Assembly: GCF_041146795.1 (NCBI RefSeq)
Contig: NC_135176.1
Span: forward strand, 1,309,786 to 1,373,785
Reading direction: 5' to 3'
DNA from: Maylandia zebra
Taxonomy: Eukaryota > Chordata > Actinopteri > Cichliformes > Cichlidae
Length of the DNA: 64,000 nt
Shown piece by piece: positions 54,101 through 64,000 of the stretch (within the stretch, counting starts at the first letter, position 1; each line of letters starts with the position of its first letter). The notes under the pieces are model-generated. The model was given only the letters and a program-made list of their open reading frames with translations. It ran no database searches and was not told the origin of the DNA. The translations under genes and the position numbers were made by a program.

Positions 54101-56328
54101 GTTTTTAATGTAAATCAAGCTTTTCCCATCACAGCAGATTATATAGGAGCACCAGGTCAGGAAAGACTGATAAAAGGTTTTGAGCTGTCTCGCTGCAGAG
54201 AAAGCAGAGATCTGCCAGGAAAGGCAGCTAGGACTGAATGCTGCTCTGCCTCTGTAGTACATAGGCTTTAAGTGACCACGAGCCACTGATGGTGTGACAG
54301 ATTAATAAGCATGCATAAAGTGGAGCTGTCAGGGAGAGGCTGACACTGGCTTTTGGAACAGTCCAACTCATTTTTCAATAGTATTTTTTTATCCTGGTGA
54401 CAACATCCCGAGACATGCAGACGCAGATTAGACTCTAAACCTTCCTCCTTGATGGATCACTTGGATAAGAATTATAGCCCAAGACTGTTGCTCAGTGCAT
54501 CATGGGACGATGCTCAGTGCACTGAGTGTTTCAGTCTCACTCACAGTGTGTTTGGACATCACTGCTGATTGTCATCAACGCTTGTCGTGTGTGTTTTGTC
54601 CTGTTTTTCTCTGCTCTCGTTTTGTTTCTCATTTCCTGTCTCCCCTCACCCCCAGCCGGAGCCTGGTTGCTCCTCTCTGAGCCTGGTTCTTACCGAAGGT
54701 TTCTCCTGTTAAAAGTGACCAGCTGTTATATTTTAGTTTCACTAATCATTTTGTCCTGCTTAAAGAAAATCATAGAACATATTGTTTCTTTGTATGGTTA
54801 ATCCTCTGCTTTCTTGAAGCACATATACACATATGTATATATGAATAACTGCATTAGTCCTATTAGCCTCCTCATATGGAAACATTCCTTTTTGATTTTT
54901 TTTCACCTTGTAGCTCATTTTGCCCAATAAAATGTTCATATTTTGTTAAACAATGATTACTGTTTTGTTTTGCTGCAAAACAAAGTCTCCAGGATTTTAT
55001 TTTCTTTTAAAAAAACAAACTACATCATCAAACGTTGGGAGGATGAGTGAGCTGGAAGGAGGAAAGCTGAAAATCTAGACTAAAGAATTTTTGTAGATGT
55101 ACAAAGTTGGGAATTATAGTCTGAAAGGAGACAATCACTGGAAACTTGATTATCATTTTCATTTTCTTTGTTTTGTGTCTTTGTCTGTGCAGTTCATTAC
55201 AGGCACTAAAAAAGCATCCTCTGCACTCCAAGTGCGTTTTCACTGATGTAAATGACATTTTCAGATAAACGTTGTTTTAGAAAAAATACAATAAAATGTG
55301 CATATTACTGTAGTTTGAATTGTGTTTCTACTTTTATGTGTATCGTATATGTGGGACTGTTCTGGAGAATTCACCTGTTATGAAAAGCCACAACAAAAGT
55401 GTGATTTCTTCTCCTCATTGTCACGGTTCTGGGTCAGTTTCTTATATTTTGGTATATTTCTGTATTATGATTTATGTTTTGGTTCTGTAGTTGTGCTATT
55501 TTGATTATTATTCTAGATTTAGATCGGTGTCAGTCTGCGTCCTTGTAAATTGTTTCTTGTTTCCTGTTTTACTTTGAAGGTCCGTGTCTGGTGTCAGAGT
55601 GTTCAGTTTTACCTCGTCAGTCCAATCCCTCCCAGCTGTTTTCCATTCCCTGACTAGTCCCTGTGTATATAAGCCCCGTGTTTCCTTTGTTCTCTGTCGT
55701 ATTGTTAATGTCTGCTCACCCTCGGTCTCGTTGTGTCTTCTGTTTGCCTGCCTGTTAGTTTATTTGTTTTCCCAGTTCAGTTAGTTTTTGTTCTTCTTAT
55801 TTTCCTGTAATAAACTGAGTTTCTTAAGTTCACCTCGTTTGGGTCCAATCCTGCCTGCAACACTCAGTGTTATTAATAAAGCCTGAACATCATTATTTTT
55901 TTATTGGAGTGTTGATGAAATTGATTTAATTGCACAATATTTGCTACATCTTTTTGTTTTTTAATCTTTGCTCAAGAATGTTTTGTGTTATTCATTTTGC
56001 TTTTTCAGGGGAAAAGATCACAAGTCCCAAAAACTATTAAATGTATCAAATATGATACAAATGCCTTTAAATGGTTCTGTCATCTGAGAGAGCTCTCGTA
56101 CTTGCATCTGGTCTGTTTCAGGCTTTCAAAAATCTTTCTTGTGATGGGAGAATTTGATCAGTCAGGTGTTTAAAGTAGCATTAAACACAAAAAACTGTTT
56201 AAGCAGTGGTCGTGGGGGGAAAGAGCTTCAAGTCCACCATGGTATGGGAGGGGGGAGGGCCATTTGTTGTTGTTTAACCAGAGAGTTGTTTAAGCCGTGA
56301 AGCATTTGGTTTCTAGTTTGATTGCATC
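51132..56328. other. Gene-poor region; no exons recognised
   Basis: Scanned on both strands, with no convincing coding exon. A perfect TGACGTCA lies at about 52320-52327, with a short (GAT)n run at 52262-52280; this could be a promoter area for the minus-strand exon at 50692-51131, but nothing else supports that. Texts near 52860-53300 and 53400-53640 look like decayed repeats of unknown family. Confidence 0.35.
55320..55870 (+). repeat. Possible dispersed repeat ending in AATAAACTGAG
   Basis: A T-rich stretch with short tandem-like words (CCTGCCTGTTAGTTTATTTG, CAGTTCAGTTAG) ends near CCTCGTTTGGGTCCAATCCT. From memory this ending is recurrent in fish genomes. Similar T-rich text is near 27250-27540 and 33540-33800. 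The family is unknown. Confidence 0.3.
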
Positions 56329-58639
56329 CTATCTAAGTGAAGTTGTGTGTTGAAAATGTTGGCAAGGATTAAAATCTGGAATTCTTGAGTGGGAGCATCG
56401 TGCTGGGAAATGTCTTCGAGGTTTATATCTGTTCCGCTCACAAAGCTGAGATCTCGTTATCTTCTTCCTCCTGCTGAGATACAAACACAAAGTTAAAAAC
56501 TGTTTTGCCACCTCTGTGCGAGTGACATCTTTGCTGGGTGCTTCAGTCTGTTCCATCTTGGTGTAGCGTGTCGTATGTGTGACTAGCAATGAAGGAATGT
56601 GCCCACCTTCTTCCACAAGCATAGTCACATCTTCCAGAGGTTTTCCATCCACACTTTGTCCATTGACTTCCATCACTACGTCACCCACAAGCAGTCCAGC
56701 ACTCTGCCCAGGACCCCCAGAAGCAACCTACGAGGCCAAGTAAAAAAAAGTTTACAAGATTTGACACAAAACTGAAGCTTATGACTTTTCTGTGTGTGTG
56801 TTTATGCAAAAGAACACTAAAACCTGACTGATGAAAGTCCCAGGACTCTGTGGGTCACAGCCTAATTTAAAGCCAAATCCCAAAGGGCCTTTCTGGAGAG
56901 AGCAGAGTCTAAGATGACTTGAGGCATGCGTTTCCTTTGGTGGTGAGTTCTCCTCTACAGAAGTCAGCATACTACTCTCCTTTCCTTCATCAGCTGCATC
57001 ATCCTCACAGAAAAGAAGTGGAGACAGACCCAGCTGCAGGAGAGAAAACAAAGGAAAGACGTAACAATATCCCAGTACCAGGTGTGGCCTCCAAATGGGT
57101 GCACCACCCTCGATGTACACTTGAATCAACTGGAAAAGCAGTGCACGTATGTGGTAAGTGATGGCCACCTGCGTATAAAACTCTAGCCCCTTGGGAGTGA
57201 TGGTGGTGAGACGGACCTCTCGTCCGCTCAGCTTCACTCTGTCCACAACCTCCTCGTGCTTCAGTGACTCCACTGACTCGTCGTTGACCTCCAGCAGCAG
57301 CTCTCCATCCCTCACACCCGCCCTCTCTGCAGGACTGCCTCTGGTCGTTTCACGCAGGACGTGATCTGTTGGTTAATATGTACCCAGTTTATTTAACAGC
57401 AAAACAGTGAAAATAATTCAGTTTTCAGCAATTTTTCATCATCTCACATGTGCGTCCTGATGGCACTTTCTCCAGTCGTAGAAGAAAACCAAAGCTCTCA
57501 GACACAGAGGTCAGGTGGAGTGTTCGGGCTCTATAAGGTAGCTGATGAGGGGTAGCCATGGTGGGCAGGACGGGGAGCCGCCTTTGCGTGTACTTCTTTT
57601 CACTCTCGCTGTCGATCACTAAGATGGTGATGTGATCACCACATTTCTTCATCTACAATAAAATATATGGAGATATTATTGTTAGACCAAAGATAACCTG
57701 ATGTATTATCTGCTGCATCACACAGTTACAAAAAGTCCACAAACCATTTTGCTGAGTGCGGAGTGTGTGAGATCAGACACCATCGCTCCGTCTATCCACA
57801 CCAGCCGATCTCCCTGACGCACCGCTGCCTTTTCAGCTGCACCTCCTGCCACTGGGTTCACTACAAAGCAACCTTTCTCTCCTACGGAGCCGAAACAGGA
57901 GCAGCATCTGAATAACACTGCACAGACTTCAACCCGGACATCTGATCTCAAATCTTAGGCTTCTTGTGATTACAGGGAGACGTTTTACCTTCCAAAGGAG
58001 TAACGGTGATGCCCAGACCTGAGACAGGATCCCTGGTGATGTGACAAAGCCTGGGTGGTTTGCAGCTCTCATCCATGTGGGCCAGACGTTGCAGGTCCTG
58101 ACCTCGGGACACAGCCCGTTCATAATCCTCTCCATCCAGCACTAATAAACACAACTGGCGTCCGCTTACCTTTATCTTCCTAGCCACCTGATTTATACAT
58201 TTGGAAACGTGACAGATCCAGTTAGACAGCTTTGTGTTGCTTCTCTGGTTTCTATTTAACTATGAAGGAAGCTTGTCTTACCTCAGGGTGAGGAACATCA
58301 TCAATATAGCAGTTGTTGACTTCTAGCAGTCTGTCTCCGTCTCGAAGGCCGCTACGCTCTGCGACCCCACCTGATACCACATGACTAATTATGTGTCCCT
58401 GACGGCCCCTCTCCACACGCAGATGGAAGCCGTAGAACTCGCCATCCTCGCGTTTAAGGATACACGAGCGTGGGATGGGCGTCCACACAGAGCCTGAACC
58501 AGAAGAGACACAAGAGAGCTGTCATAAAGCAAGCAGGCTTTGCCCAATGGCTACTACACAGGCAAGCGGGGTACCTGCATCATCTGTGATGACCATCGCT
58601 GGGTTGTCTATTCCCTCTTTAGGATTAAATGTAAATTTC
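56329..58639 (-). CDS. pdzd3: Four-PDZ scaffold, NHERF4 / PDZ domain-containing protein 3
   Basis: A cytoplasmic scaffold that binds C-terminal tails of apical transporters and receptors (in mammals guanylyl cyclase C and Na/Pi and Na/H exchanger partners). Minus-strand exons: 58639-58575, 58493-58282, 58187-57989, 57881-57745, 57652-57448, 57365-57169, 57033-56824, 56727-56329. All are GT-AG and in phase, about 540 codons. The four PDZ carboxylate-binding loops are FYGFH, GLGI, FGFL and FGFK. Each domain keeps its GD(R/G/V)-(L/V)-(L/V) strand (for example GDRLLEVNN, GDRLVWIDG, GELLLEVND, GDVVMEVNG). SPLLFCEDD between PDZ3 and PDZ4 and the PDZ4 text FISQVASGGPGQSAGL match NHERF4 rather than PDZK1. 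The first visible exon begins in phase 2, so at least one more 5' exon lies above 58640. The last exon reads 133 codons to a stop at 56329; its basic tail (YLSRRKKITR) is not conserved and could be partly intron. Confidence 0.9.
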
Positions 58640-59030
58640 CTTAAAAGAGAGACATGTACTTTAATTACAACTTCATAGTAGGTTTTAATGGAAATTATTA
58701 AAGTAATTCTCGCTCTGTGTGCAATACAGTGTGTGCAGTAATGCACTGTAATCACGGTGTTGCTTCTAGTTGCTTTCTACATGTAATGCAGTAAAGTTTA
58801 TGCAAAGTGCACTTTACATATTTAATAAATGGTCTGATCTTGTATCGAGAGTTTTAAAGATTACACGGTTCCAAAAGTCAGCATGCTGAGCCATTCAAAC
58901 GGTGGTAGAGTCACTGACAGTTACACATCTGTAAAGTTGGTAACACCGTGCATCTAGGGGTCACGTAACACACTGGTGTTGTGTTAGTTTTGATACACAT
59001 TGCACATCACGACATACATGAACATAAAGA
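58640..59030. other. pdzd3 5' intron or flank
   Basis: No further exon was recognised. The missing pdzd3 first exon may be here, beyond the nested LINEs, or outside the window. Confidence 0.35.
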
Positions 59031-59565
59031 AAACAAAAATGTTGAACCATAATCTTCTTGCCGCGTTCACATTTAGTTCTTTTTTCTTTTTTTCCCGCCT
59101 GTCCCGTTTGGTTCTTTTGCATCAGAATTTTTGTCTAAAGGCAAAGAAAGATGCCCAACAGATTTACTTTACCAACTGGGCCGTCCCAGCCTCGCTGTAT
59201 TGGTCTATTCGATTCACCTTTTACTGTTTATTTTATTTTATTTTCACTTGCTACACACGGGACAGACGTGACTGGGGGAAAGAAAAACAGCGGGGAAGAG
59301 GGACGGGGATAAAGGGCAAAAAACAAAAAACAAACAGACAAAAATGCATCTATCAATCACCAGCTGAGAAAGAAAAAAGAGAAAACAAGCAAAAAAAGAG
59401 AGCAATATAATAAACAACATCATCGTGATGATCTATGTGAATGTAACAGTAAATACTAAATATTGAATATTATTGTGCAGCACATAAGATCAACAGAACA
59501 CAGTGTGCTTTGAGGTAGGAGCCAAAAAGGGTGTAGTTTGTGTGTGCGAGCACCCGTGTGTAGAA

Positions 59566-61735
59566 TCAGAATCAGAAACTTTATTGTCATTGTCATGAGA
59601 ACAACGAAATTAAGAATGGTCCCCGATCATTGCATCATCCCTAGCAATATCAAAATATAAATAAAACAATAAAATTCAATAAATAAAATAGATAGAATAC
59701 TTAAAATACTAATAAGATATAACAGTAAAACATTCACATACATTCCCACACACATGCTTCAGACCGTGCATAGATTAACACCAGAGTGGCGTGATGGACA
59801 TTTTTTTGTAGTATTCAGATGTGTTATTGCAGTTGGATAACAGCTGTGTTTGAGTCTATTAGTCCTTGCTCTGATTGCCCTGTACCGTCTGCCTGAGGGC
59901 AACAGTTCGAACAGGGAGTGGCCAGGATGTGAGGTGTCTTTTATGATGTTTTGGGCCTTTTTAAAACAGTGGGCGTTGTGTAGAACTTCCAGTGTGGGGA
60001 GAGGGCAGCCAGTGATCTTTTGGGCGGTGTTAATGATCCCTTGGAGTGCTTTCCTCTGAGCCCCTGTGCAGCTAGTGTACCAGATGCATATGCAGTAAGT
60101 TAGAACACTCTCAATGGTGGCTCTGTAGAAGGACACCAGCAGTCTCTGTGTGATGTTATTCCTCCTGAGAATTCTCAGGAAGTACAGTCTCTGTTGGGCC
60201 TTTTTCAGCAGCTCGGAGGTGTTCACACTCCAGGAAAGGTTCTCCTCTATATTGACTCCCAGGAAGCGGAAGCTTGCCACCCTTTCTACACAGTCCCCAT
60301 TTATGAATAGTGGTTGGATCTCTGCCTTTTTCCTTCTGAAGTCTATTATGAGTTCTTTGGTTTTTGAAGTGTTGAGGAGGAGGTTATTGGCCTTACACCA
60401 TGACGTCAGCTGCTCCACCTCGTCTCTGTACGTAGACTCGTCTCCCTTGGAAATGAGCCCCACCACTGTGGTGTCATCTGCAAATTTCACAAAGATGTTG
60501 CTGTGGTGGCGAGGAGTGCAGTCGTGTGTGTAGAGAGAGTAGAGCAGTGGACTGAGCACACAGCCCTGGGGTGAGCCAGTGCTGAGACTCAGGGATGAGG
60601 ATGTGTGATGGCCAACTCTGACTCTCTGTCTACGGCCCGAGAGGAAGCTATTGATCCACATGCAGGTGCTGTATGGAAGCCCCAGGTCTTGTAGCTTGGC
60701 CACCAGTTTGTGTGGAAGGATGGTGTTAAAAGCTGAGCAGTAATCCACGAAGAGCATCCGCACATAGCTACCATGCTCTTCCAGGTGAGTTAATGCAGCA
60801 TGGAGTGCTGTGGCTACAGCGTCTTCCGTGGATCGGTTTGCTCTGTAGGCAAACTGGTGTGGATCCAGGCTGCGGGGCAGGGCTGCTGTGATGTGTCTGC
60901 GGACCAGCTTCTCAAAGCATTTCATTACCACTGGGGTGAGTGCCACCGGTCTGTAGTCATTCAGGCCGGTGATGTGGGGCTTCTTAGGCAAGGGGACTAT
61001 GGTGGAGGACTTCAGGCAGAGTGGGACAGTCGCCTGTGCGAGGGATTTGTTGAAAATCCTGGTGAAGATCCCAGCCAGCTGTTCTGCACAATCCCTCAAT
61101 ATTCGACCTGGCACACCATCAGGACCCGCCGCCTTCCTCGGGTTAACAGCCTGCAGCATGCGCCTCACCTCGTGCTCTTCCAGGGTGAGGGTGGTGCTGC
61201 TATGGGTGGCGTGTTGCTGCTGTGGCTCCAATACCTCCGGTACCCTGGTCTCAAAGCGGGCAAAGAAGATATTCAGCTCCTCTGCCAGCTCCAGGTCACC
61301 GTCCGCAGCTCCGAGATTGATCTTATAGTTGGTTAGGTGCTGGATGCCTTGCCACACCTGCCGGCTGGTATTACTCTTCAGATGGTCCTCGATCCTCCTC
61401 CTATAGTCCCCCTTTGCCTCTCTGATGCCTCTCTTCAGGTTGGATCGGGCTGTGGTGTAGTAATCCCTGTTGCCAGACCTGAACGCAATGTTCCTCTCCT
61501 TCAGCAGCTGCCTGACCTCCTGGGTCATCCAGGGCTTTTGGTTGGGATAAGCCCGGATCCGTTTGACTGCTGTAACAGTGTCTATGCAGTGTTTTATATA
61601 GCAGAGGACACCGTCTGTGAACATTTCCAAGTCCTGATGTTCAAAGATATCCCAGTTAGTCCTGTCAAAACACCTGTGAGCATGGACGCGCTTGTTTTTA
61701 AAAGGTTCCTTCATCTGCTAGAGGGTGTGGGGGGG
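59566..61735 (-). mobile_element. L2-like LINE, 5'-truncated with intact reverse-transcriptase frame
   Basis: The open frame at 59759-61714 (651 codons, no stops or frameshifts) encodes a non-LTR reverse transcriptase. Landmarks are RKAAGPDGVPGRILRDCAEQ, NDYRPVALTPVVMKCFEKL, VDYCSAFNTILPHKL, GSPQGCVLSPLLYSLYTHD, the catalytic KFADDTTVVGL and FRFLGVNIEENLSW. The apurinic endonuclease domain expected upstream is missing, so the copy is 5'-truncated and begins in the linker before RT. The 3' end on the plus strand starts AATCAGAATCAGAAACTTTA (59567), typical of fish L2-like tails. An uninterrupted frame indicates recent insertion. A broken relative is at 19485-21480. Confidence 0.9.
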
Positions 61736-62190
61736 CCACACAAGAGCTGAGGAGAGTCCCAGATGAGGGGTCACTCAGCAGCCGCGGAGCAGAAGCCAGG
61801 GGGTGGCCAACTCCTCCTCCTAGCCCCCCTGCTCCAGCAGGCCGCAGAGAACGGGGGTGAGAGAAGACTCCAAACCTCCCTCCACCCGCTCATTGTAGTG
61901 TTGATGCATGTGTGTTCTAAGGTGCATTTAAAACCCAGGAGGGCATGGAGCTACCAGCCAGAGAGCAGCAGGTAAGCGCATAGTCCCTCCTGCTAGCCCT
62001 CAATGTCTACGTGTATTTAAAATTGAGAGGTGGGCAACGACGCCAGGGGTGGGGTGTACACCCTGATGGTAATTTGGACTCCGTGATTGTGCCCACCCCC
62101 AAGATCCTATATGTATGTGTTATGAGAGTGTGAGTAATGTGAATGTCTAAGTTGTGGGATAAAATTGAGGCAGAGGCAGCCAGAAGGGGA

Positions 62191-62191
<1 letters not shown>

Positions 62192-62222
<31 letters not shown>
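62192..62222. repeat. Poly(G) tract of 31 bases
   Basis: An unbroken run of about 31 G on the plus strand lies within the Tx1-like 3'UTR. Such a run can form a G-quadruplex, and its true length is hard to sequence. Confidence 0.9.
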
Positions 62223-62223
<1 letters not shown>

Positions 62224-63490
62224 AGCCTCCTCTGCACCCTGGTGACATACCCCTACTCCAAGGTCCTGCATGTGTGGGTGGTTGTGGTGGAGCGGGAGGA
62301 GGGAGGCAGCTGGAGATGGGGAGGGAAGGAAGGAAGGAAGGGAGGGGCAAGTCCCCCCCGAGCCCAGTAGGCACCCCCATACTCTGCAACCCACCAGGGC
62401 AGTGGTGGTTGTTTGTGGCAGCAGCGCCGCCCGGCCCCACAGAGCCCGGGACAGCCCACCCGACCCCACCACAGAGAAAACTGCACCCACCCCACCATCC
62501 ACTCATCTTCCAGACTACACAAGACAATAGACGCCCAGGCTGAGATCTTCCTCCACCTCTCCTGTATCTCCCCCTCCTGCAGAGTCAGTTCCTGAAGAGA
62601 GGAAAGCTCCTGCAAGATGTAACAGCCTCCCCCACAGTTGAAGAGCCCCCCAGGTGGCTCGATGCACTGGCGGCACCCCGCGCCAGGGCTGAGCCCCCCA
62701 TGCACCCACCCGCCCACAACCCTGGCGACACACCAACCAGGACCAAAGCCCCCAAGGCCCAGCAAGGACCCCAGCCCAGAGACTGAGCGCCCCCAGAACC
62801 TCACACCCACCCAAGGGCAGCCAGGCTACCAGGTCAGTAACCCACGTCCGTCAGCACAGACCCTCCCCTAGCCCCGCTGCACGCAGCCACCAGGAAACCG
62901 TCACCTAAGAGTCAACAGAGCCCTTAATAGGCCATGATCGATACTCCGGGTTGAGCCCGGGGTATCGATCCCCACTGCTCCTGGGGAACCCCCCGACGCC
63001 CTAAGCCTGTCCCTACCCCCACACCAATCACAACAGCAAAGGTGGGACCAAACTATGACCCCCCACCCCCACTAGGTGATGAAGGAGCCCAGAGCAATTG
63101 ATCTGATGTGGTGGCCGAGGCTGTATCAAGACTAATGTAATCTAATAGATAATTTCTATATTGGTTAGAATTAAGATTATTTTTATTTTTCCAGTTCATG
63201 AGGACTGTTTTCTTGGCTATGCATAGGGCAGTGAAAACCATATGGGCGATATTCTTTTCTGAAGTGACATTATCTAAGCTGCCCAACAAACACACTAAGG
63301 GGGAAGTTGGAATGTTACATTTCAGACACTTTGATAAGTCTTCACATATCTCGCGCCAAAACTTCTGCACTGGTGGACAGAACCAAAGAGCGTGGATGTA
63401 ATTGTCTGGTGTATTTGCCTGACAGTGTGAGCAGTTGTTGGAAGCCGTAAAGCCCATCTTGAACACCCGATGACCTGTATAGTTCACTCA

Positions 63491-64000
63491 TTTAGTTCGC
63501 TTTTATTCCTCATACTGAATTGTTAAATTTATCTTGTGTTTTATTTTCCCTCTTTTACTGGTGCTGGGAGGTCGGTATGTCTGCTGGCATCAAGTGAGCC
63601 TGGGATGGGCCCTAGAATATTACAGGAAGTGCTGATTGGTGCATGCCACATTTTGCTAAATGACTAGTCAAAAATACAAAAGTAATCGTCTCTGATTCTT
63701 GAGTTATATACTTTGTTATTTTGTATTTGTTTACTGTTAAGTTAAAGAAGCGATTAAAAGGTTGCTTGTGTTTTTTGCTATTAGATCATTTGATGTTTTA
63801 TGTTTCCCCTTGTGTGTCTCGAGGCTGTCGGGTCAATTTTGGTTATTGTTGGTTTGTTCAGATTGAGTTTGCATCTGTTTGTTTTATATTTACCTAAAAC
63901 TAAACTAAAAATTACATTTGGAACTTGGAAAATGGAATAAAATAATAATCATAAAAAAAAATAAAGTAACCTTTACTTTAGTTTTTATTGTAATACCTGC
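63491..64000. other. AT-rich flank, nothing recognised
   Basis: Lies beyond the 5' truncation point of the Tx1-like LINE. No exon or repeat could be named. Confidence 0.4.

Larger units (their letters stand above)
59035..63490 (-). mobile_element. Tx1-like (L1-type) LINE, 5'-truncated, split by an L2 insertion
   Basis: The coding remnant at 63053-63487 (minus) is the C-terminal end of a Tx1/L1-type ORF2: NCSHCQANTPDNYIHALWFC and CPPVQKFWREICEDL. It carries the Cys/His knuckle (CxxC...HxxxxC) typical of the clade. A long GC-rich 3'UTR follows (61745-63050), holding a G31 tract. The 3'-terminal A/T-rich part appears to continue at about 59035-59560, on the far side of the L2-like insertion. 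The 5' end is cut at about 63490. That the two flanks belong to one element is inferred from their typical text and order. Confidence 0.7.

Noticed and set aside
62253-62810. 185-codon Gly/Trp-rich minus-strand open frame and overlapping frames
   Set aside because: Falls in the GC-rich 3'UTR of the Tx1-like LINE. The length comes from base composition, and all frames there are open.

Overview
The window is a teleost fish nuclear genome segment. It has intron-rich vertebrate genes with GT-AG junctions, fish Tc1-like, hAT, L2-like and Tx1-like transposons, a tRNA-derived SINE and long CA/GT microsatellites. A spiny-rayed fish, possibly a cichlid, fits best, but the species cannot be fixed from sequence alone. 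There are no bacterial-type operons, CRISPR arrays or viral genes.

Layout. About 1-3057: intron or flank with old transposon relics. 3058-15818 (+): the 3' ten exons of camkk1 (Ca2+/calmodulin-dependent protein kinase kinase 1), then a long probable 3'UTR ending near an AATAAA at 18832. About 18.9-31.8 kb (-): p2rx1 (ATP-gated P2X1 channel), convergent with camkk1. Its intron between the two TM2 exons and its 3' region hold a Tc1-like element and a broken L2-like LINE. 32-36.6 kb: intergenic, with a non-autonomous hAT element. 36695-40659 (+): complete dhx33 (DEAH-box helicase, 12 coding exons, 681 aa). 44377-47116 (+): complete c1qbp (mitochondrial p32, 6 exons, 288 aa). 47.4-56.3 kb: repeat-rich, with a 1.15-kb long-inverted-repeat element and an unrecognised acidic terminal exon on the minus strand (50692-51131). 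56329-58639 (-): a four-PDZ scaffold gene, pdzd3 (NHERF4-like). About 59.0-63.5 kb: a 5'-truncated Tx1-like LINE split by a younger L2-like LINE that keeps a 651-codon open frame.

Function. The genes are ordinary conserved vertebrate genes and do not form a pathway. camkk1 and p2rx1 are both calcium-linked (kinase cascade; ATP-gated cation channel) and are also linked in mammals. dhx33 and c1qbp are neighbours in human as well (17p13). pdzd3 lies on another chromosome in human. I found no convincing undescribed system. The best leads are a cluster of three perfect CRE octamers downstream of camkk1, the unrecognised acidic exon with an internal duplication, the long-inverted-repeat element and the nested LINEs.
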